A DNA stretch of 64,000 bases from Brachionus manjavacas (GCA_019054805.1 JAHQIY010000009.1:3038001-3102000), one strand, 5' to 3'. Positions 1 to 11,339 are shown, numbered from the stretch's first letter. A program made the numbers and translations. The notes: generated by a model not told the origin, from the sequence alone.

Positions 1-4
1 GTAA

Positions 5-1336
5 ACGTGAACAAAGGCCAATTAATCCATGATGAAATGAATTTAGTAAAGAAGAAAACTACTGTTCAAATATTAAAATTTAGTTTAGTAAAAAATTAAA
101 AGATTTCTCACAATTACAAGGTTAATCAACAGGCTAGTGCCCTTGTCTAGATGATAGACTGATTAACTCTCCATTTATTTAATTAAGATAAAATTTTTAA
201 AAAATAAAATAAAATTCAAATCAATTATCAAAAAAAAAAAAATTAACTTTAAAAATTAAATTAAGTTTATCAAAAAGCTTTAATGCATCATTAAAAATTA
301 GGTTGATGTTGTTGAATATTGACAATTTAAATGTGCTAAATTTGAGAACCATTCTGTTAATAAGGAATTTGTTAGCCAACTTTGTGTACACATAACCAAA
401 TGTGTTTTCACCACATTTTGTTTTCGATTTCGGCACCAGAAATTCACTTTTGTTTCTAAGGTCGTACTCGATTTTACGCGATTCATTTGTGACTAATTGT
501 TCTTTGAGCTGAATAGGTGAGTTCTCCATTTTAATTATCTTGTATGAAAACGACAGCATTCTCTCCAGAGCTCGATGTTGAAAAGCAAAAAGCCCATACT
601 TTTCTAGAACATTATTTAAATCATTAAAGTCACAAGAATTCAATTTAACTTTCAATAATTTATAAATACATAAATAGAAACAGTAAGCTTGCCTTTGAAT
701 GGCTTCTTTTGAAAAATAGCAAATTAGTGTAAAAATATAATCAAATTAAGGTAAAATAAAGGTTTTAAAAAATTGAATTTTTACAGATGTACAAAGATAG
801 AAAAGTCTTTTTATTGAAAATAGTTTCTTGTTTACCGATAAACATGTTTCCGAAACTAATTTCATGAAATTTAATCTGCAATCAATGGTAAAGCCCAATA
901 ATTTAAAATTATCAACAGCTTTAATTTTAACCTCTTTTATATGAATAAAATCTGATACTTCAATTTTTTTCTTTGTAAATACCATAAAGAAAGTCTTTTC
1001 CCAATTAATATCAACCTTATTAAAATAACACCAAGTTTTTAGTTCTTCAATAACCTCACCAGTTTCGCTAATTAATGTGTCCAATTTGTAGCTGGTCTTC
1101 GTAAGACTTGTATCATCAGCAAATAACTCTATATAAGCTTTTAAGATACACAAGGGAAGATCGTTAATAAAGATTAAAAAAAGAAGTGGGCTTTTTGATT
1201 GTTCAGTTCAAATCCTTGTTTTTATTGTTGGTAGTTGAAAAACCGGGTGAACGTGAACAAAGGCCAATAAATCCATGATGAATTGAATTTAGTAAAGAAG
1301 ATTAAAATTTAGTTTAGTAAAAAATTAAAAGATTTA
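5..1336. repeat. Direct repeat pair bracketing a LINE remnant
   Basis: Positions 5-116 recur in the same orientation at 1250-1336. Both copies read acgtgaacaaaggcca, then a tccatgatgaa segment, then a tttagtttagtaaaaa segment. The left copy carries about 17 extra bases in the middle. The LINE reverse transcriptase remnant at 221-1193 lies between them. The copies are far too long for an ordinary target-site duplication, so either the element landed in a tandem duplication or the repeat belongs to a larger element. Confidence 0.7.
221..1193 (-). pseudogene. LINE reverse transcriptase remnant (C-terminal half)
   Basis: Read on the minus strand from 1193, the frame starts inside the RT palm with PLLFLIFINDLP, then the catalytic FADDTSL box (a YADD variant), then the thumb and C-terminal domain ending near 221. 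One in-frame TAA near 744 replaces the Tyr expected in the family's YFDYC segment; otherwise the frame is open across the two main open stretches (746-1153 and 221-655). The 5' end is abrupt and no endonuclease or early RT motifs are present, as in a 5'-truncated non-LTR insertion. The tail segment FQHRALERMLSFSYKI is, to my knowledge, typical of jockey/CR1-like LINEs in rotifers. Non-functional. Confidence 0.8.
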
Positions 1337-2056
1337 TTTTTGCATGCATTTTTTTTAAAGAAAAAAAGTTTAATTTTAAAGTAAAAAGTTTTTACTTTTT
1401 TTAGCTAATTTTACTTTAGAAAAAAAATGTTTTACTATATTGAAAAATAAAAAGACTTTAATTTAATTAGCCAGTCCATTTTATCTGTCTAAAAAAGCTT
1501 CCGCAATATTAAATAATTTAGATAAAAAGTTGTAATATTAAACCTGCTAAAAATATTGATGCTATAAAGTTTTCTTAAAAATTTAGGGAAAATTATCTCA
1601 TTCTTTATCAGATTTTTTTACAAAAGTACTATCAGAACAACTTTTTATTGTCCTGAGTATAGTGTATGGAACCGAGCTATAACTGTGCGATACAATTGAA
1701 TCACAATTTTTTACAAATTAATCTTTCTCAACTGTCACATTTTTTCTCAAAAAATTTTGTTAAGTCATTAGTTTAATTGTTTCATTTCCTTCAGAATCTA
1801 AAAAATCTTTCTCTAACCTTAAAGTCCCTTAATTTCCGGATAACATCCCAATTTTGCTTATCTCTATAACTTTTCAGCATAAGCCTAATTTTCCTCTTTT
1901 TATAAATACCCTCATCCTATGGTATCATAAGCTAAAAAATATAACTTAAAATTTAACAAAAATATTTAATTATAATTTATTAAAAGAAGTGTTAATCTTT
2001 GATGAGTAGTTAAAAAAAGATATATTTATTTCAAGAGAGAAAATAAAAAAAATCAA
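1337..2056. other. Intergenic, AT-rich
   Basis: Low-complexity AT-rich DNA downstream (3') of the left galactosyltransferase gene. No open frame, RNA gene or clear repeat is visible. Confidence 0.5.
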
Positions 2057-3127
2057 TTAAGTCAAACTACTTGAATATTTAAGATAATCATAAGAGATTT
2101 TTATTTTAGTATACAAAGAATGTCTTTGAATAGCAATCGAACGGTACTTAAGCGTGCTCAAACCTTCAAATGAACGACCATCTCTCATCAATAAATTGAA
2201 TAATTTTTTAAGTAATTTCTTTCTATTGGGATTTTTTTTTGCAATTTTATGATCGTCTGTATAAATTCTTCCGATTTCAGGATATACTTTCACAATAAGG
2301 CCGTATTTTAGCTTAACACGCTCCCTTAAATTATCATCTTCACATCCCCAGTCAAAAAATAGATTAGAAAAGCCATTAATTTCAGTAAATTGCCGAGGAG
2401 TAAAAGCATTTATGCCACCATAGTAGCTCTTATAATAGCCCGTAAAAGAATAGTTATTTGATCTACGAGTGACTGCTAGATGTAGAGGATATTTTTCATC
2501 GCAAGTATACATGAAACGCTCGTCTTCTGGAATCATGTCCACATCATGAAATATAAAACAGTCCCAGTAGAAATCATTGGTGCCAAGCGGGTTCAGTCTT
2601 TGGTCATTGACACTTTCTTTTAGAACTTCAATAAATCCTGCATTTAAAATTACTCCGCGATTGAATTTGCTCTCCTCTGACGGCTCAATTAAATAGATGC
2701 CGTAGTTGATTTTTTGTTTGATTAAAATTGGATGTATATTGAATAAAAATCTTCTTAAATTTTTTTCTCTGTCTCGATAAGGGATGACCAAGGCTATTTT
2801 TTTGAATTTAAATCCATTCGAATCGCAGTGATTGTTTATGGTGGTGAAAGATCGGCCTTGGTCCAAAAATATTGACCGCTTTTTAAAGTTATTCTCTATC
2901 TCGCTAAAAGATAGATTTAAATCATAGATTTCATTTTTATAAGCTAGCAATAAAGAAATAAATAATTTTTTTTGTTAAATTAAAATTGTAAAAATTAACT
3001 CACATTTTTTAATATTTTTTAGGTGTTGACATTTTGGAAAAATTGGGGCCGAGTTTGAGTTAAAAAATTTTATTAGATAAAAATTGACTGCTAAGATTGA
3101 CGCTCCTAATACGCAAATTAATTTCAT
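2057..3127 (-). CDS. Beta-1,4-galactosyltransferase family (GT7), left copy, 2 exons
   Basis: Golgi-type II glycosyltransferase of family GT7, which transfers Gal or GalNAc from a UDP-sugar in beta-1,4 linkage. I assemble exon 1 as 3004-3127 and exon 2 as 2057-2943, with a 60-bp intron (donor gtgagt, acceptor gctag), giving an intact protein of about 336 residues. The N-terminus starts MKLICVLGASILAV, a short cytoplasmic end plus signal-anchor helix. Family motifs in order are IPYRDREKNL (binding-site opening), RGVILNAGFIEV, the metal-binding DVD in CFIFHDVDMIPEDE, YYGGINAFTPRQF, and WGCEDDNLRERV in place of the canonical WGGEDDD. GRIYTDDH supplies the late His region. The exact acceptor cannot be told. 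About 650 bp (2362-3010) are nearly identical to the inverted copy at 16314-16960, whereas exon 1 and the C-terminal third differ. Confidence 0.9.
2362..3010 (-). repeat. Near-identical tract shared with the inverted GT7 paralogue
   Basis: This 649-bp stretch covers the last bases of exon 1, all of intron 1 and the first ~580 bp of exon 2. Its reverse complement matches 16314-16960 with one substitution (TTC versus TTA, Phe to Leu) and two single-A length differences. Immediately outside both borders the two genes diverge sharply. This is the expected footprint of gene conversion between inverted paralogues. Confidence 0.85.
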
Positions 3128-3892
3128 AAAGCTAGTGTTTTTTATTTTTTTTGTTAAGTTTTTAACTTAATTTATTTTACTTAACTAGCTCATTTTATAT
3201 CACATCCGAAATTTCAACAATATTAGTCTCCGAATTCCAGCTCAAAAAAAGGCAAAGGTGATTTTTGTTTGTATAAAAAACAATCCATTTCTTGGTTTTT
3301 TATATTAAATTTAATTTACTCTCAGAAATTTATCTTTTTTTTAGAACAAACTATGACAAAATTTTTATTAATCAAATGGGATTTTTATCATCAAAAATTT
3401 TGTCAATTTTAAATTTAACTTTTATTTTTTAGACCTCTTCTATCTACAAACCAAAAAAGACCTTGCACATTATTATGTAAGACTAAAAATATAAAAAGAG
3501 TGTGTTTTTTTAAATTCTTACTTTATTTTTTATCTTAAATAAAAAACTCAATTTATGCTATTTATTAGCATTAATTTTTTTTCATTAAACACCTTGTAAA
3601 ATTGAGTGTTTGAATTTATAAAATATTTTTTTTAAAATTTGTCTTATTGCATCAAGAATCTTATTTAAAAATGTAATATGATTACGATAAAATAAGGAGG
3701 TATTTTGTCAACCTTAAAGAATATGGAAACGCAAAAAAAGCCACCTTGAAGTTGATGATCATTTCAAAATTTTATTTCAATTCAAAGAGTTTATCTTAAA
3801 ATTTAAAAATTATCTTTAAATTAGCTTAAAAAAATTTTATGCAACATGCTTTACATGAAATGTAGATTTAAAAAATAAAATAATTAAAAAGT
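3128..3892. other. Intergenic, AT-rich
   Basis: Upstream region of the left GT7 gene. It shows no homology to the region upstream of the right copy, which argues against a simple recent inverted duplication of the whole locus. Nothing else recognisable. Confidence 0.5.
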
Positions 3893-3960
3893 AGTAGTAG
3901 TAGTAGTGGCGACATATGCGCATGCATAAGCCGAGTGCAGTTTATATACAAAGTTCAAAT
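3893..3960 (-). mobile_element. 3' end of a severely truncated LINE with (CTA)n tail
   Basis: On the minus strand a GC-richer segment (gcatgcgcatatgtcgcc) runs into five CTA/ACT triplets and then A-rich DNA. The same arrangement, gcatgcaaatcgcgac followed by (CTA)n, ends the clear LINE copy at 28734-29872. I therefore read this as a 5'-truncated insertion of a related family. Confidence 0.55.
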
Positions 3961-4189
3961 TTAAGGGTTAGGGGGTTGGCGGTTGGCCACTTAAATTGAA
4001 ATTTATTCTAAATAATGTTTCAAATTTAAAAAAAAAACTAATTAAAGTGATAAAAAAAAAAATTTCTTTATTTTTTTTAAAAAATTTTATAAGATTTTTT
4101 TTTTTTTTTCAAAATTTTACTTCTATATCGTTTACTTTAATGCTTGTAAAATTTATGAGTATCAATCAAAAAATTTAGATATTTATGTT

Positions 4190-4420
4190 TTATAGGCATT
4201 TCTGATATGATTCGTTCTGCTAGGAAACTTTGGGATACCGAAACATTTAAAGGTGTCTTTTTTAAAAAGGACTTTAGTTCGAGAGAAAGAATAGCAAACC
4301 TTAGACTCCATAAAGAGCGTGAGTCTCGGAAAAGCAAACTACCTGATTCTGAAACAATCAATGATCCATTCCTTCAATTGTCGGTGGAAACTTTCAAAGT
4401 TCATGAGATTTGAAGATGGT
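4190..4420 (+). pseudogene. LINE ORF1-like fragment
   Basis: A 68-residue frame (MIRSARKLWDTETFKGVF, then KKDFSSRERIANLRLHKE) has the pattern of the C-terminal end of ORF1 or the ORF1/endonuclease junction of LINEs: an alpha-beta RNA-binding core, then a basic helix rich in R, K and E. The block SAITNAKKLVNVSEFKKVY at 29120-29180 in the LINE at 28.7-29.9 kb aligns in character. No upstream or downstream partner survives. The overlapping minus-strand frame is its shadow. Confidence 0.4.
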
Positions 4421-4736
4421 AAGAAACTCTCCTGAGAAATCCGTAAACTTGTACTGAAGCTGGTGTTTTCCTTTTTTGAGCACAAGTTATATCAGGCAGA
4501 ATTGTTGAAGGTGATTATTGCCTCATATTGTCCCAGCAATCAAACATCCAAGGCGCCTTGATTTCATCCATAATTTCCTTATTTAAACGCTTTTAGCGAC
4601 AAAAAAATAGCAAAAACACACATAACATTTAAGTATTTATCTTAAAAATATCTATTTTATCGACCCTTAACTCTGGACCAGGCTAAAAAATCAATTTCAT
4701 AATTTTATTTTCATTTTTAATCCCAAGCAAAAGAGA

Positions 4737-5794
4737 AAACAATTGATCGATGAAAATTGATTTTAACTAATTGTTTTTTTAAGAGCGATACAATAGTGTC
4801 TGTTAATCCAAACAATAATTCTAATATTTGGAATTTTGGCTAATATTTGGTATATTAGACAAAATACCAAATATTGGACGCCCATCCTTATTTTAAGTTC
4901 ATAATAGGAAAATGTATTTGGTGAAATTGTTTCATGTGATTATAAATAAATGTTTCAGATCAAATGGCATTTTTCAAAAAGATAAGTCACCCTCCTATTT
5001 TTTCATCCGGGCTTGGGACCGGCATACGGCATAGTTATGACGGCGTCTTCCCCTAAGAAGCACGTGGGACGTTCATCATAAACAGCGTCACTCATCCGAG
5101 CACTTAAAGACTGCGAACTCGACAACTATTTAGACTAGCTTGGAACCACAAACCAAGCGACAATCTCTTTAAGAGAGAATGCCTTAACTTTAACGCTTCC
5201 AAAGTTACGGCTATCCAAAGAGGGTCAGCTGTAAAACAAGTTCTTGCTCTGTTTAGATTCTATACTGGGTGATGGTCGAAGCCAGCGGCACCCTCATACG
5301 ACAAGACTAGGACAAAGACCCGTAGATCTATGTACCCGTAATACAGCTCTTCTTTGGACTCGTAGAAGACCACATTGTGTGGCTGCCACCACCCTCCTCT
5401 TTTCTCATCCTGGGCTTGGGACCGGCTTACGGCAGAGTTATGGCGCATTTAAATCTTATTTTTATCATTGCTTCTTTGAATTTTATCTGAATTAAAATCA
5501 ATACAACTGTTTTACTAATTCTAAAAATTTAACTTAAGCTTTAATATTAAAAGTAATCATAAGGCTAAATTTTGAAACAAGAGTAATTTAAATCGATGTA
5601 TAAGTGATATCAGTTTTAATTTTCTCCTTCAAATATTATAAGGATCGTAAGTTGTAATAAAAATGCTCGGTCAGTACTGTAAATCAACATGGATTTAAGT
5701 AAAGCATGTATTAACAGTGAACGTTAGATTTTTAAACGTCACATGAGTAATTGTATAAGAACACTCTATCTTAAAATGTCTTAATAATAAATTG
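4737..5794. repeat. Left arm of ~1 kb inverted repeat (proximal part)
   Basis: The reverse complement of this segment is at about 13775-14765 and is nearly identical over long blocks, for example around 5220-5290 versus 14290-14345. The left arm has about 76 extra bases near 4763-4840. Inside lies a 460-bp GC-richer block (4990-5450) bounded by a ~53-bp direct repeat (gggcttgggaccggc at 5009-5023 and 5411-5425). Reading frames in this block (5244-5495 and the reverse frame) run through the repeat and look accidental. The arm continues, after an interruption, at 8040-8295. Confidence 0.85.
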
Positions 5795-5925
5795 TAATAG
5801 GAATAGAAGTAGTAATAAAATGCTCGGTAAGTACTTTAAATCAACATGGATTAAAGTAAAGAACATGAATTAACAGTGAATAGTAGAGTTTAATCGTCAC
5901 ATGTAATTGTATCATCTAGAAAAGC
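5653..5925 (+). repeat. Imperfect tandem duplication, ~160-bp period
   Basis: The segment starting aaatgctcggtcagtactgt near 5660 and running through a conserved aaatcaacatgga recurs in diverged form from about 5818 (aaatgctcggtaagtacttt). Only the first unit is present in the right inverted arm, so the second unit lies in the stretch unique to the left arm. Confidence 0.6.
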
Positions 5926-6096
5926 CATAATAAGAATTGAAAATATGAAGAATTTATCATCAAATATCTGATCAGATCATTCAATTAAGATATTTAAATA
6001 TAGAAATATTATTTAAATGAAAATTGAAAAAAATGAAAAAGTTAAAGAGTTAAGAAAGTTTATTAGGGAACAGCGTCAAAAAATAAATTTATCAAA

Positions 6097-6130
6097 AAGT
6101 ACAAAAAGTACAAAAAGTACAAAAAGTACA
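6097..6130 (+). repeat. 9-bp minisatellite (aaaaagtac)n
   Basis: About four copies of aaaaagtac in tandem, coding KST repeats in the short open frame 6017-6211. I treat that frame as accidental. Confidence 0.7.
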
Positions 6131-6340
6131 GAAAAGATTTTTACAGTTTATTATTCTCATTGTCTTTACCTCATTTCAGAGTTTAGTGTTTTACATTTGA
6201 GCAGATTTTAATTTAGGATAACTTTACCTGAATGTTCGAATATCTAAATTTTACCGTTTTTACAATATGATGTTTCTTTAAGCGATGAGATAAAAATTAA
6301 AATAAGAAAAAAACAAAAATCTTAAAAAAAATCTTAAATT

Positions 6341-7982
6341 GGCTCTGTATTATTTTAGCAGACTAAAAAATAGCAATATCAATTTAGCTGTTTCATTTTG
6401 GCACGGTTAATTTAACAAGATTATAAAATTAGCAATATTGTATAATAAAATTAGCAAAAAAAAAAATAGCAAACACATTCACTTAAATTTAACAAGTTCA
6501 TTTTAGCAAATATTTTCTATGGCTGAAAATAATAATTTAAATGATCTAATTGATCAATTTAATGATTTACAAGTTCAAGTTGGACTTGTAACATCATCAC
6601 ACAGAGGTCAACATTATCTTTTGATGGATTTTTTTATCGAATTTCAAGTCAAACTAAAGATTCTAGGTTCAATTGGAGGTGTGTTGAAACTACAATATTT
6701 TGCAAGGCTAAATGTTTTACAAATGGTAATACTATTGGGAGTGAATATTCAGTTTACTTTAATAGTCAAAGAAAAGAGAAGAAAACTCAAAGAGGCAGCT
6801 GTAACATGCTCTAAAGTTATCTCAAATGTTACTCCACGTCAAATACTTGCAAGTGTTGTAAATGAAATACAGTCACCTGAAGCGATAGCACTAATGCCAT
6901 CGTATGATGCGGACCGTCAAGCAGTTAATCGATTTAAGAAACTAAATCGACCAGACTACCCGCCGGAACCAAAAACATTATCTGATATTGATTTTCCTAT
7001 TTGTCTAACTCAAACATTAGAAGACATAGACGGCCAAACTCAAAACTTTTTGTTGTACGATTCTGGTTCAAATGATAATGATCGATTTTTCATTTTTTCG
7101 ACTCAAGAAAATCTAAAACTATTAGAGAACAATAGTTTATATGCCGATGGAACGTTTAGTATAGCACCGCCACAATTCGAACAAGTATACACTATACATG
7201 CACTAATTCAGGGTCGATGTGTTCCACTGGTCTATTGTTTATTGCCAAGGAAAAATGAAGCGATTTATGTCAAAGTCTTAAAAGTTATCATGTCTAATTT
7301 AACATGTCAACCAAAAAATGTTACGTCCGACTTTGAGCGAGCTTTTTTGAATGCCGTAGGAAAAGTTTTTAAACAAAGTGCATTATACGGTTGCTTTTTT
7401 CATTATAAACAAGCTGTATGGAGAAAAATACAAGAAGTCGGTTTAATGACGCAATATTCAAAATGTCCTAAATACAGAAAGTTATTAAAATTAGCTCAAG
7501 TATTAGCTTTTGTCCCGTCCGAAGATTTAAGAGTTCTATTTGATAAAATCAAAGGTGGCTTAGACCCGTCTCTTGAGTTTTATCCACAGTTGGTCAAATT
7601 TTTTACTAGTAGATAAGTTTAAGGAAGAACAGAAAAAAACTGAGGATAATTTGATCAAATTGGCAACTAGTATTAAATACAAGCGTAAACCTGGTTATAT
7701 TTTTTTGAACGAGAGAATAAAAGAAATTCAAAAGACGTATTCATTGGATAGTTTCGAAAAATATTACGATAATTTGTCATTAATTTTAGATTATTGATAG
7801 TTATTTTTTCACTTAAATTTTCAAGGTAAAAAATATGCTAAATTAATTGATTTTATTTTTATTTATTGCTGATTTTAATAAATAGCATTGCTAATTATAA
7901 TTTACTAAATTGAAACAATATTTTTCTTACCTTTGCTAATTTAATTATGCTAAAATGATACGCTCTAAAATGAATCGCTCCC
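6341..7982 (+). mobile_element. MULE-type DNA transposon, degenerate
   Basis: The element begins ggctctgtattattttag and its right end, reverse-complemented, begins gggagcgattcattttag, giving imperfect terminal inverted repeats. The octamer cttaaatt lies immediately outside both ends (6333-6340 and 7983-7990), within the target-duplication size range of MULEs. Short ttagcaa motifs are repeated just inside both ends. The body carries the decayed transposase at 6519-7797. The element sits in the part of the left inverted-repeat arm that has no counterpart in the right arm (5795-8039). Confidence 0.65.
6519..7797 (+). pseudogene. MULE transposase with FLYWCH zinc finger, frameshifted and internally deleted
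   Basis: The main frame (6519-7616) holds the MULE RNase H-like core: YADGTFSIAPPQF with the first Asp, TSDFERAFLNA with the second acidic site, and GCFFHYKQAVWRKIQ. The FLYWCH finger is only readable in another frame between about 6630 and 6770 (DGFFYRIS, FNWRCVETT, CKAKCFTNG), so two compensating frameshifts are needed; its terminal His pair is not visible. After YPQLVKFFT the frame stops at 7616, and the C-terminal tail (EEQKKTEDNLIKLATS) is in a different frame to 7797, implying loss of the middle C-terminal region including the third catalytic acid. Such proteins cut and paste MULE elements; this copy cannot. Confidence 0.75.
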
Positions 7983-8039
7983 CTTAAATTAGATAGAAAA
8001 TACTCTGAATTTAGAATATTTTCGAAACTTTTAAAATTT

Positions 8040-8295
8040 TAAAATTTTTTAAGTGTAAGTTAAACTTAAAAAAATTTTCCTATTATAAATTGACCTATTA
8101 TAAAGAAAAAATTTAGTTCAAAATAATCCAATAATGTGAATTAAAAAATCTTTATATTTTCTCTTTATTTTCTTTAAAATATTTAATCTGTTCCACCAAT
8201 CAAAACGTTTTTAGAGATTTTTTTTAGTTTCTTTCCAGATTCTTTAAAAATTCTTTTTTGAAAAAATTTTTAAAGAAATGTTCCAAAAAATATTT
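8040..8295. repeat. Left arm of inverted repeat (distal part)
   Basis: About 255 bp whose reverse complement is at 13538-13795. In the right arm this block is contiguous with the rest of the repeat; on the left it is separated from 4737-5794 by ~2.2 kb containing the MULE. Sequence identity is high but lower than in the proximal part. Confidence 0.8.
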
Positions 8296-8625
8296 TAAAA
8301 AATGACTTATTCTTTATTTTTGATTTGGTTTATCGATTCATTCCAGTGACGAATGGCTCTTATTTATTTCAATTCAATCGAAGAGACTAGTGTCAAGCCC
8401 TTTTAAGGGTCGATTGAACTAATTTATTGACAAAATTAATAATTAAATATAGTATAAAAAAGAAATTTATATGTTTTTGGTTTTTGAATGTTGATCTTTA
8501 GAAATAAAATAATCTAAAATTTAAATCAAATTTAACAAAAATTTTACAAAACTTTAAAAAATCTTAATTAATATTGTTGTTAATTCTTCTTCTTAAGTTA
8601 TTGGCATCTAAACTCAAATCACTTA

Positions 8626-9911
8626 CAGCCAATCCTCGATATAACGAGCAAGTTGGGCGAAAATTTCGTTGCTCGTTAAATCGAAACTCGTTATATCGAA
8701 ATTGCATTGAAAAAGATGGGCAAAAAATTTTTTTTAAAATGTTTTTTGGTAAAAAAATAAATAAAAAAGGAAAAAAAATACAAATTTATTGTTTTTTTAC
8801 AAAATCTTTAATAGATGTTTGTTTGGTATTACATTTTTCAATCACAACATTTTCAATATTAAACAAAAAATCAACTATTTTTGAGAAATCTTGGTTTTTA
8901 TTCAAAAAAAAATCTTTTAAATCATTAATTTTACCGATAGCTTCTTTTGAGCTTATAACAGGTTTTTTAGGTTTTTCGATTTCTTCGACATCAGAATCAC
9001 TGTCATCATTTTGTGCTGTATTGTTAACTGAACTAATGATCTCAACATCTGATAATAAGCCGCGTGCAGGAAAATTTGAGTCGAATGAAACATAAGCATA
9101 TTTGTCAAAGTTTAACTTTTTTTCATACGAAGATATATCATTAAATTTGTCGTTTTCTTCACATCCACTCAATGAATCACCAAATAAAAAATCGCCCTTG
9201 AAACCAGCTTTTCGAAAACATCTTTGGATTGTTAATGCCGAAACACCATCCCATGCACGTTTGATTTTATAAATTGCCGAGAGAATATCTATTTTGGGAA
9301 TTTCTGAACCATACTCGATTGCATTTAGTTTTTCTCTCGCAATATCTGTGCGATACTTGACTTTGTTAATTTGATTCTTTTTTTTTCTGTACAGCATAAG
9401 TTCTTCTCAAAGTGCTCTAAAATTTTTTCTTTAGACGAGAGAATTGTCGAAATGGTCGATGTGTTGACGCTATACTCTTTTGCGATGATTGAAGTAGCGA
9501 TTTTTTGTTCGCAATGTTTTTTTACTATTACAAATTTTGTTTCAAGTGAAATACACTTTCTTTTTTTTTGATTAAGATTGGACATTTTTTATAAACAATT
9601 AGATAGGAAATGTTTTCTGGTGATTTATAGTTATTCATGAAGATAAGTTAATTGTTTTATTTTTATTTTTTTTTATATAAAAAGTTTGAAAAAATTTCTT
9701 TTGTTCAAGCTCGTTATAGGAAGTTTTTATTCTTAAGAAAATGATTAAGCGGTATTTCATTATAAGCTCGTTGTATCAAGTTTTCGTTATATGGAAACTC
9801 GTTATATCGAATTAATTTTTATATCTTTTTCTATAGCTCGTAATCGGTTCTAGCCAAGTTGCTCGTTATAAAGGGTTTCTCGTTATATAGGGTCTCGTTA
9901 TACGGAGGATT
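8626..9911 (-). mobile_element. Tigger/pogo-type transposon, internally deleted
   Basis: The left end is TA followed by CAGCCAATCCTCGATATAAC. The right end, reverse-complemented, reads AATCCTCCGTATAACGAG and lacks the outermost bases, where a LINE fragment abuts at about 9912. Repeated ctcgttata motifs fill both subterminal regions. TA target use, a CAG start and a CENP-B-like transposase are features of Tc1/mariner-superfamily Tigger elements. Confidence 0.75.
8786..9585 (-). pseudogene. Tigger/CENP-B-like transposase lacking the DDE core
   Basis: The N-terminal frame (9585-9325, 86 aa) has a Psq-type helix-turn-helix: KRKCISLETKFVIVKKHCEQ, then TSIIAKEYSVNTSTIS. A second frame (9397-8786, 203 aa) supplies the C-terminal segment typical of Tigger proteins, AIYKIKRAWDGVSALTIQ followed by RCFRKAGF and an acidic tail. 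The helix-turn-helix joins directly to this segment with a frameshift, so the second DNA-binding lobe and the DDE catalytic domain (hundreds of residues in full-length members) are missing. Non-autonomous. Confidence 0.75.
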
Positions 9912-10680
9912 AAATTTAATTTTCAAGTGGACTCAAGATTGGCATCTTCTCTTCAACACATCAAGATGTGTGGTTATGCATTACGGTCATAAAAACAAAG
10001 AATTCGCTTATTTTATTATTGGTAAACAGTTATCAACGTCTGAAACCGAAAGAGATCTTGGAGTTATCTTCAATACAAATCTCAAATGGAAAAATCAAGT
10101 GATACAGGCTACAAACAAAGCAAATCAAATGTTGTGTCGCATCAGGAAATCATTCGCTCGTTTTGATTGTAAGTTTTAGATCATTGTATTTAACTTTTGT
10201 TCGTCCTCTTTTGGAATTTTCTGTTCCTGTATGGTCTCCATTTATTAAGTCGGATTGTGAGAATCTTGAGAGGATTCAACGCAAAGCTACGAAATTTGTT
10301 TCTTCAATTAGAAACAAACCGTATGAAAGCAGATTGAAGACTTTGAACATACAAGTTCTTGCATGGAATAGAAATGGTTGAAAAAAGCAACAATTTTAAT
10401 GTCACCAAAATCCAAGGAAGAGATCACTGCTTCAAATATCACAAAGAAATTTCGAGGCTCCAACATAAAGATAACTTTTTTTTCAACAGAACCGCTAACA
10501 TATGGAACTTACTGCCAAATCAATTAGTTGAAGTCCCCAATGTTAACAGCTTTAAAGCAGGCATTGATTGCTGGACGAGCAGCAATCAATCACATCAGCT
10601 GTCATAGTGTGCCTTATCAGCACACTCGCTTGCTAGCCAGCTACAGTCAAAACTACTTCTTCTTCTACTACTAATATTAT
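9912..10680 (+). pseudogene. LINE RT C-terminal fragment with 3' UTR
   Basis: Starts at FKWTQDWHLLFNTSRCVVMH, just after the RT catalytic box, and runs through ERDLGVIFNTNLKWK, then (after a frameshift near 10160) LYLTFVRPLLEFSVPVWSPF and RIQRKATKFV. At 10351-10360 about 20 residues that normally link to LIQMFKIMHG are missing, producing another frame change, followed by NNFNVTKIQGRDHCFKYH and FFFNRTANIWNLLPNQLV. The 3' UTR (10608-10680) ends in cttcttctactactaat. 5'-truncated and frame-broken. Confidence 0.8.
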
Positions 10681-10699
10681 TTTTTATATTTTATTATTC

Positions 10700-10745
10700 T
10701 TTGTTTGTTTATCTGCCCGAGTTTAATCTCCTTCAGAACAAAATT
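10700..10745 (+). repeat. Recurrent LINE 3'-terminal hairpin motif
   Basis: tttatctgcccgagtttaat followed by ctccttcagaacaaa. Closely related copies occur at 18225-18262 (minus), 46300-46318 plus 46684-46696 (split by a MITE) and 56728-56768. The best copies contain gagctaaagctc, a self-complementary hairpin, followed by cttcagaataaaa. I take it as the 3' end of a LINE family. Confidence 0.5.
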
Positions 10746-11339
10746 TTAAATAAAAAAATTCAAAAAAAATAAATTTAAAAAAAAGTAGGAAAATTAAGAA
10801 TTTAAAGTTTCATTAGAGATAGATTAGATAGAAAAGCTAAATTTTATCCCTTTATTTTTTGATAATCCCGAGAATATTTTTTCTCTCAATCTTAAATTTT
10901 CAGCTAAGATTTTCCCAAGCTTATCATTTCCATCTAAGATTTTCCCACGCTAATTATTTTTAGCCAATATTTTTACACATTTGATTTTTAAATAGAAAGC
11001 TTGCAAAAAAGATCATTTTTAAAAAAATATTTATTTTAAAAAACTTTCGAATAAAAAATAAATAATAAATTAGTCACGACGAGTTTCGACCAAATGGCCT
11101 TTTTCAGGTTTTAAGACTGAAATAAAGAATTAAATTAAATAAAAGAAAAAAAAATAAAAAGATAAAGAGGAATTTAACCCTTTACTTTTCCCTATTTTTT
11201 CACCATCTATAAAATAAAGATCTAGTGTCTTTTCAGAATTATCTACATCATACCAAGTCAATTGTTCACATGGAGAGTATCCCCCTGGCTTTAACCTTAA
11301 ACTTAATTTAGTTAAGAATTTAAAATTTGTTTTGGATTT
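10746..11339. other. Intergenic, AT-rich
   Basis: No gene visible. A repeated tttttccca/gctaa pattern (10905-10985) suggests local short-repeat expansion. Confidence 0.4.

Noticed and set aside
5244-5495. 83-aa open frame, and its reverse counterpart (5260-5448; 14124-14318 in the other arm)
   Set aside because: They run through a non-coding inverted repeat, have no domain, and both strands are open across the same GC-rich block; likely accidental.
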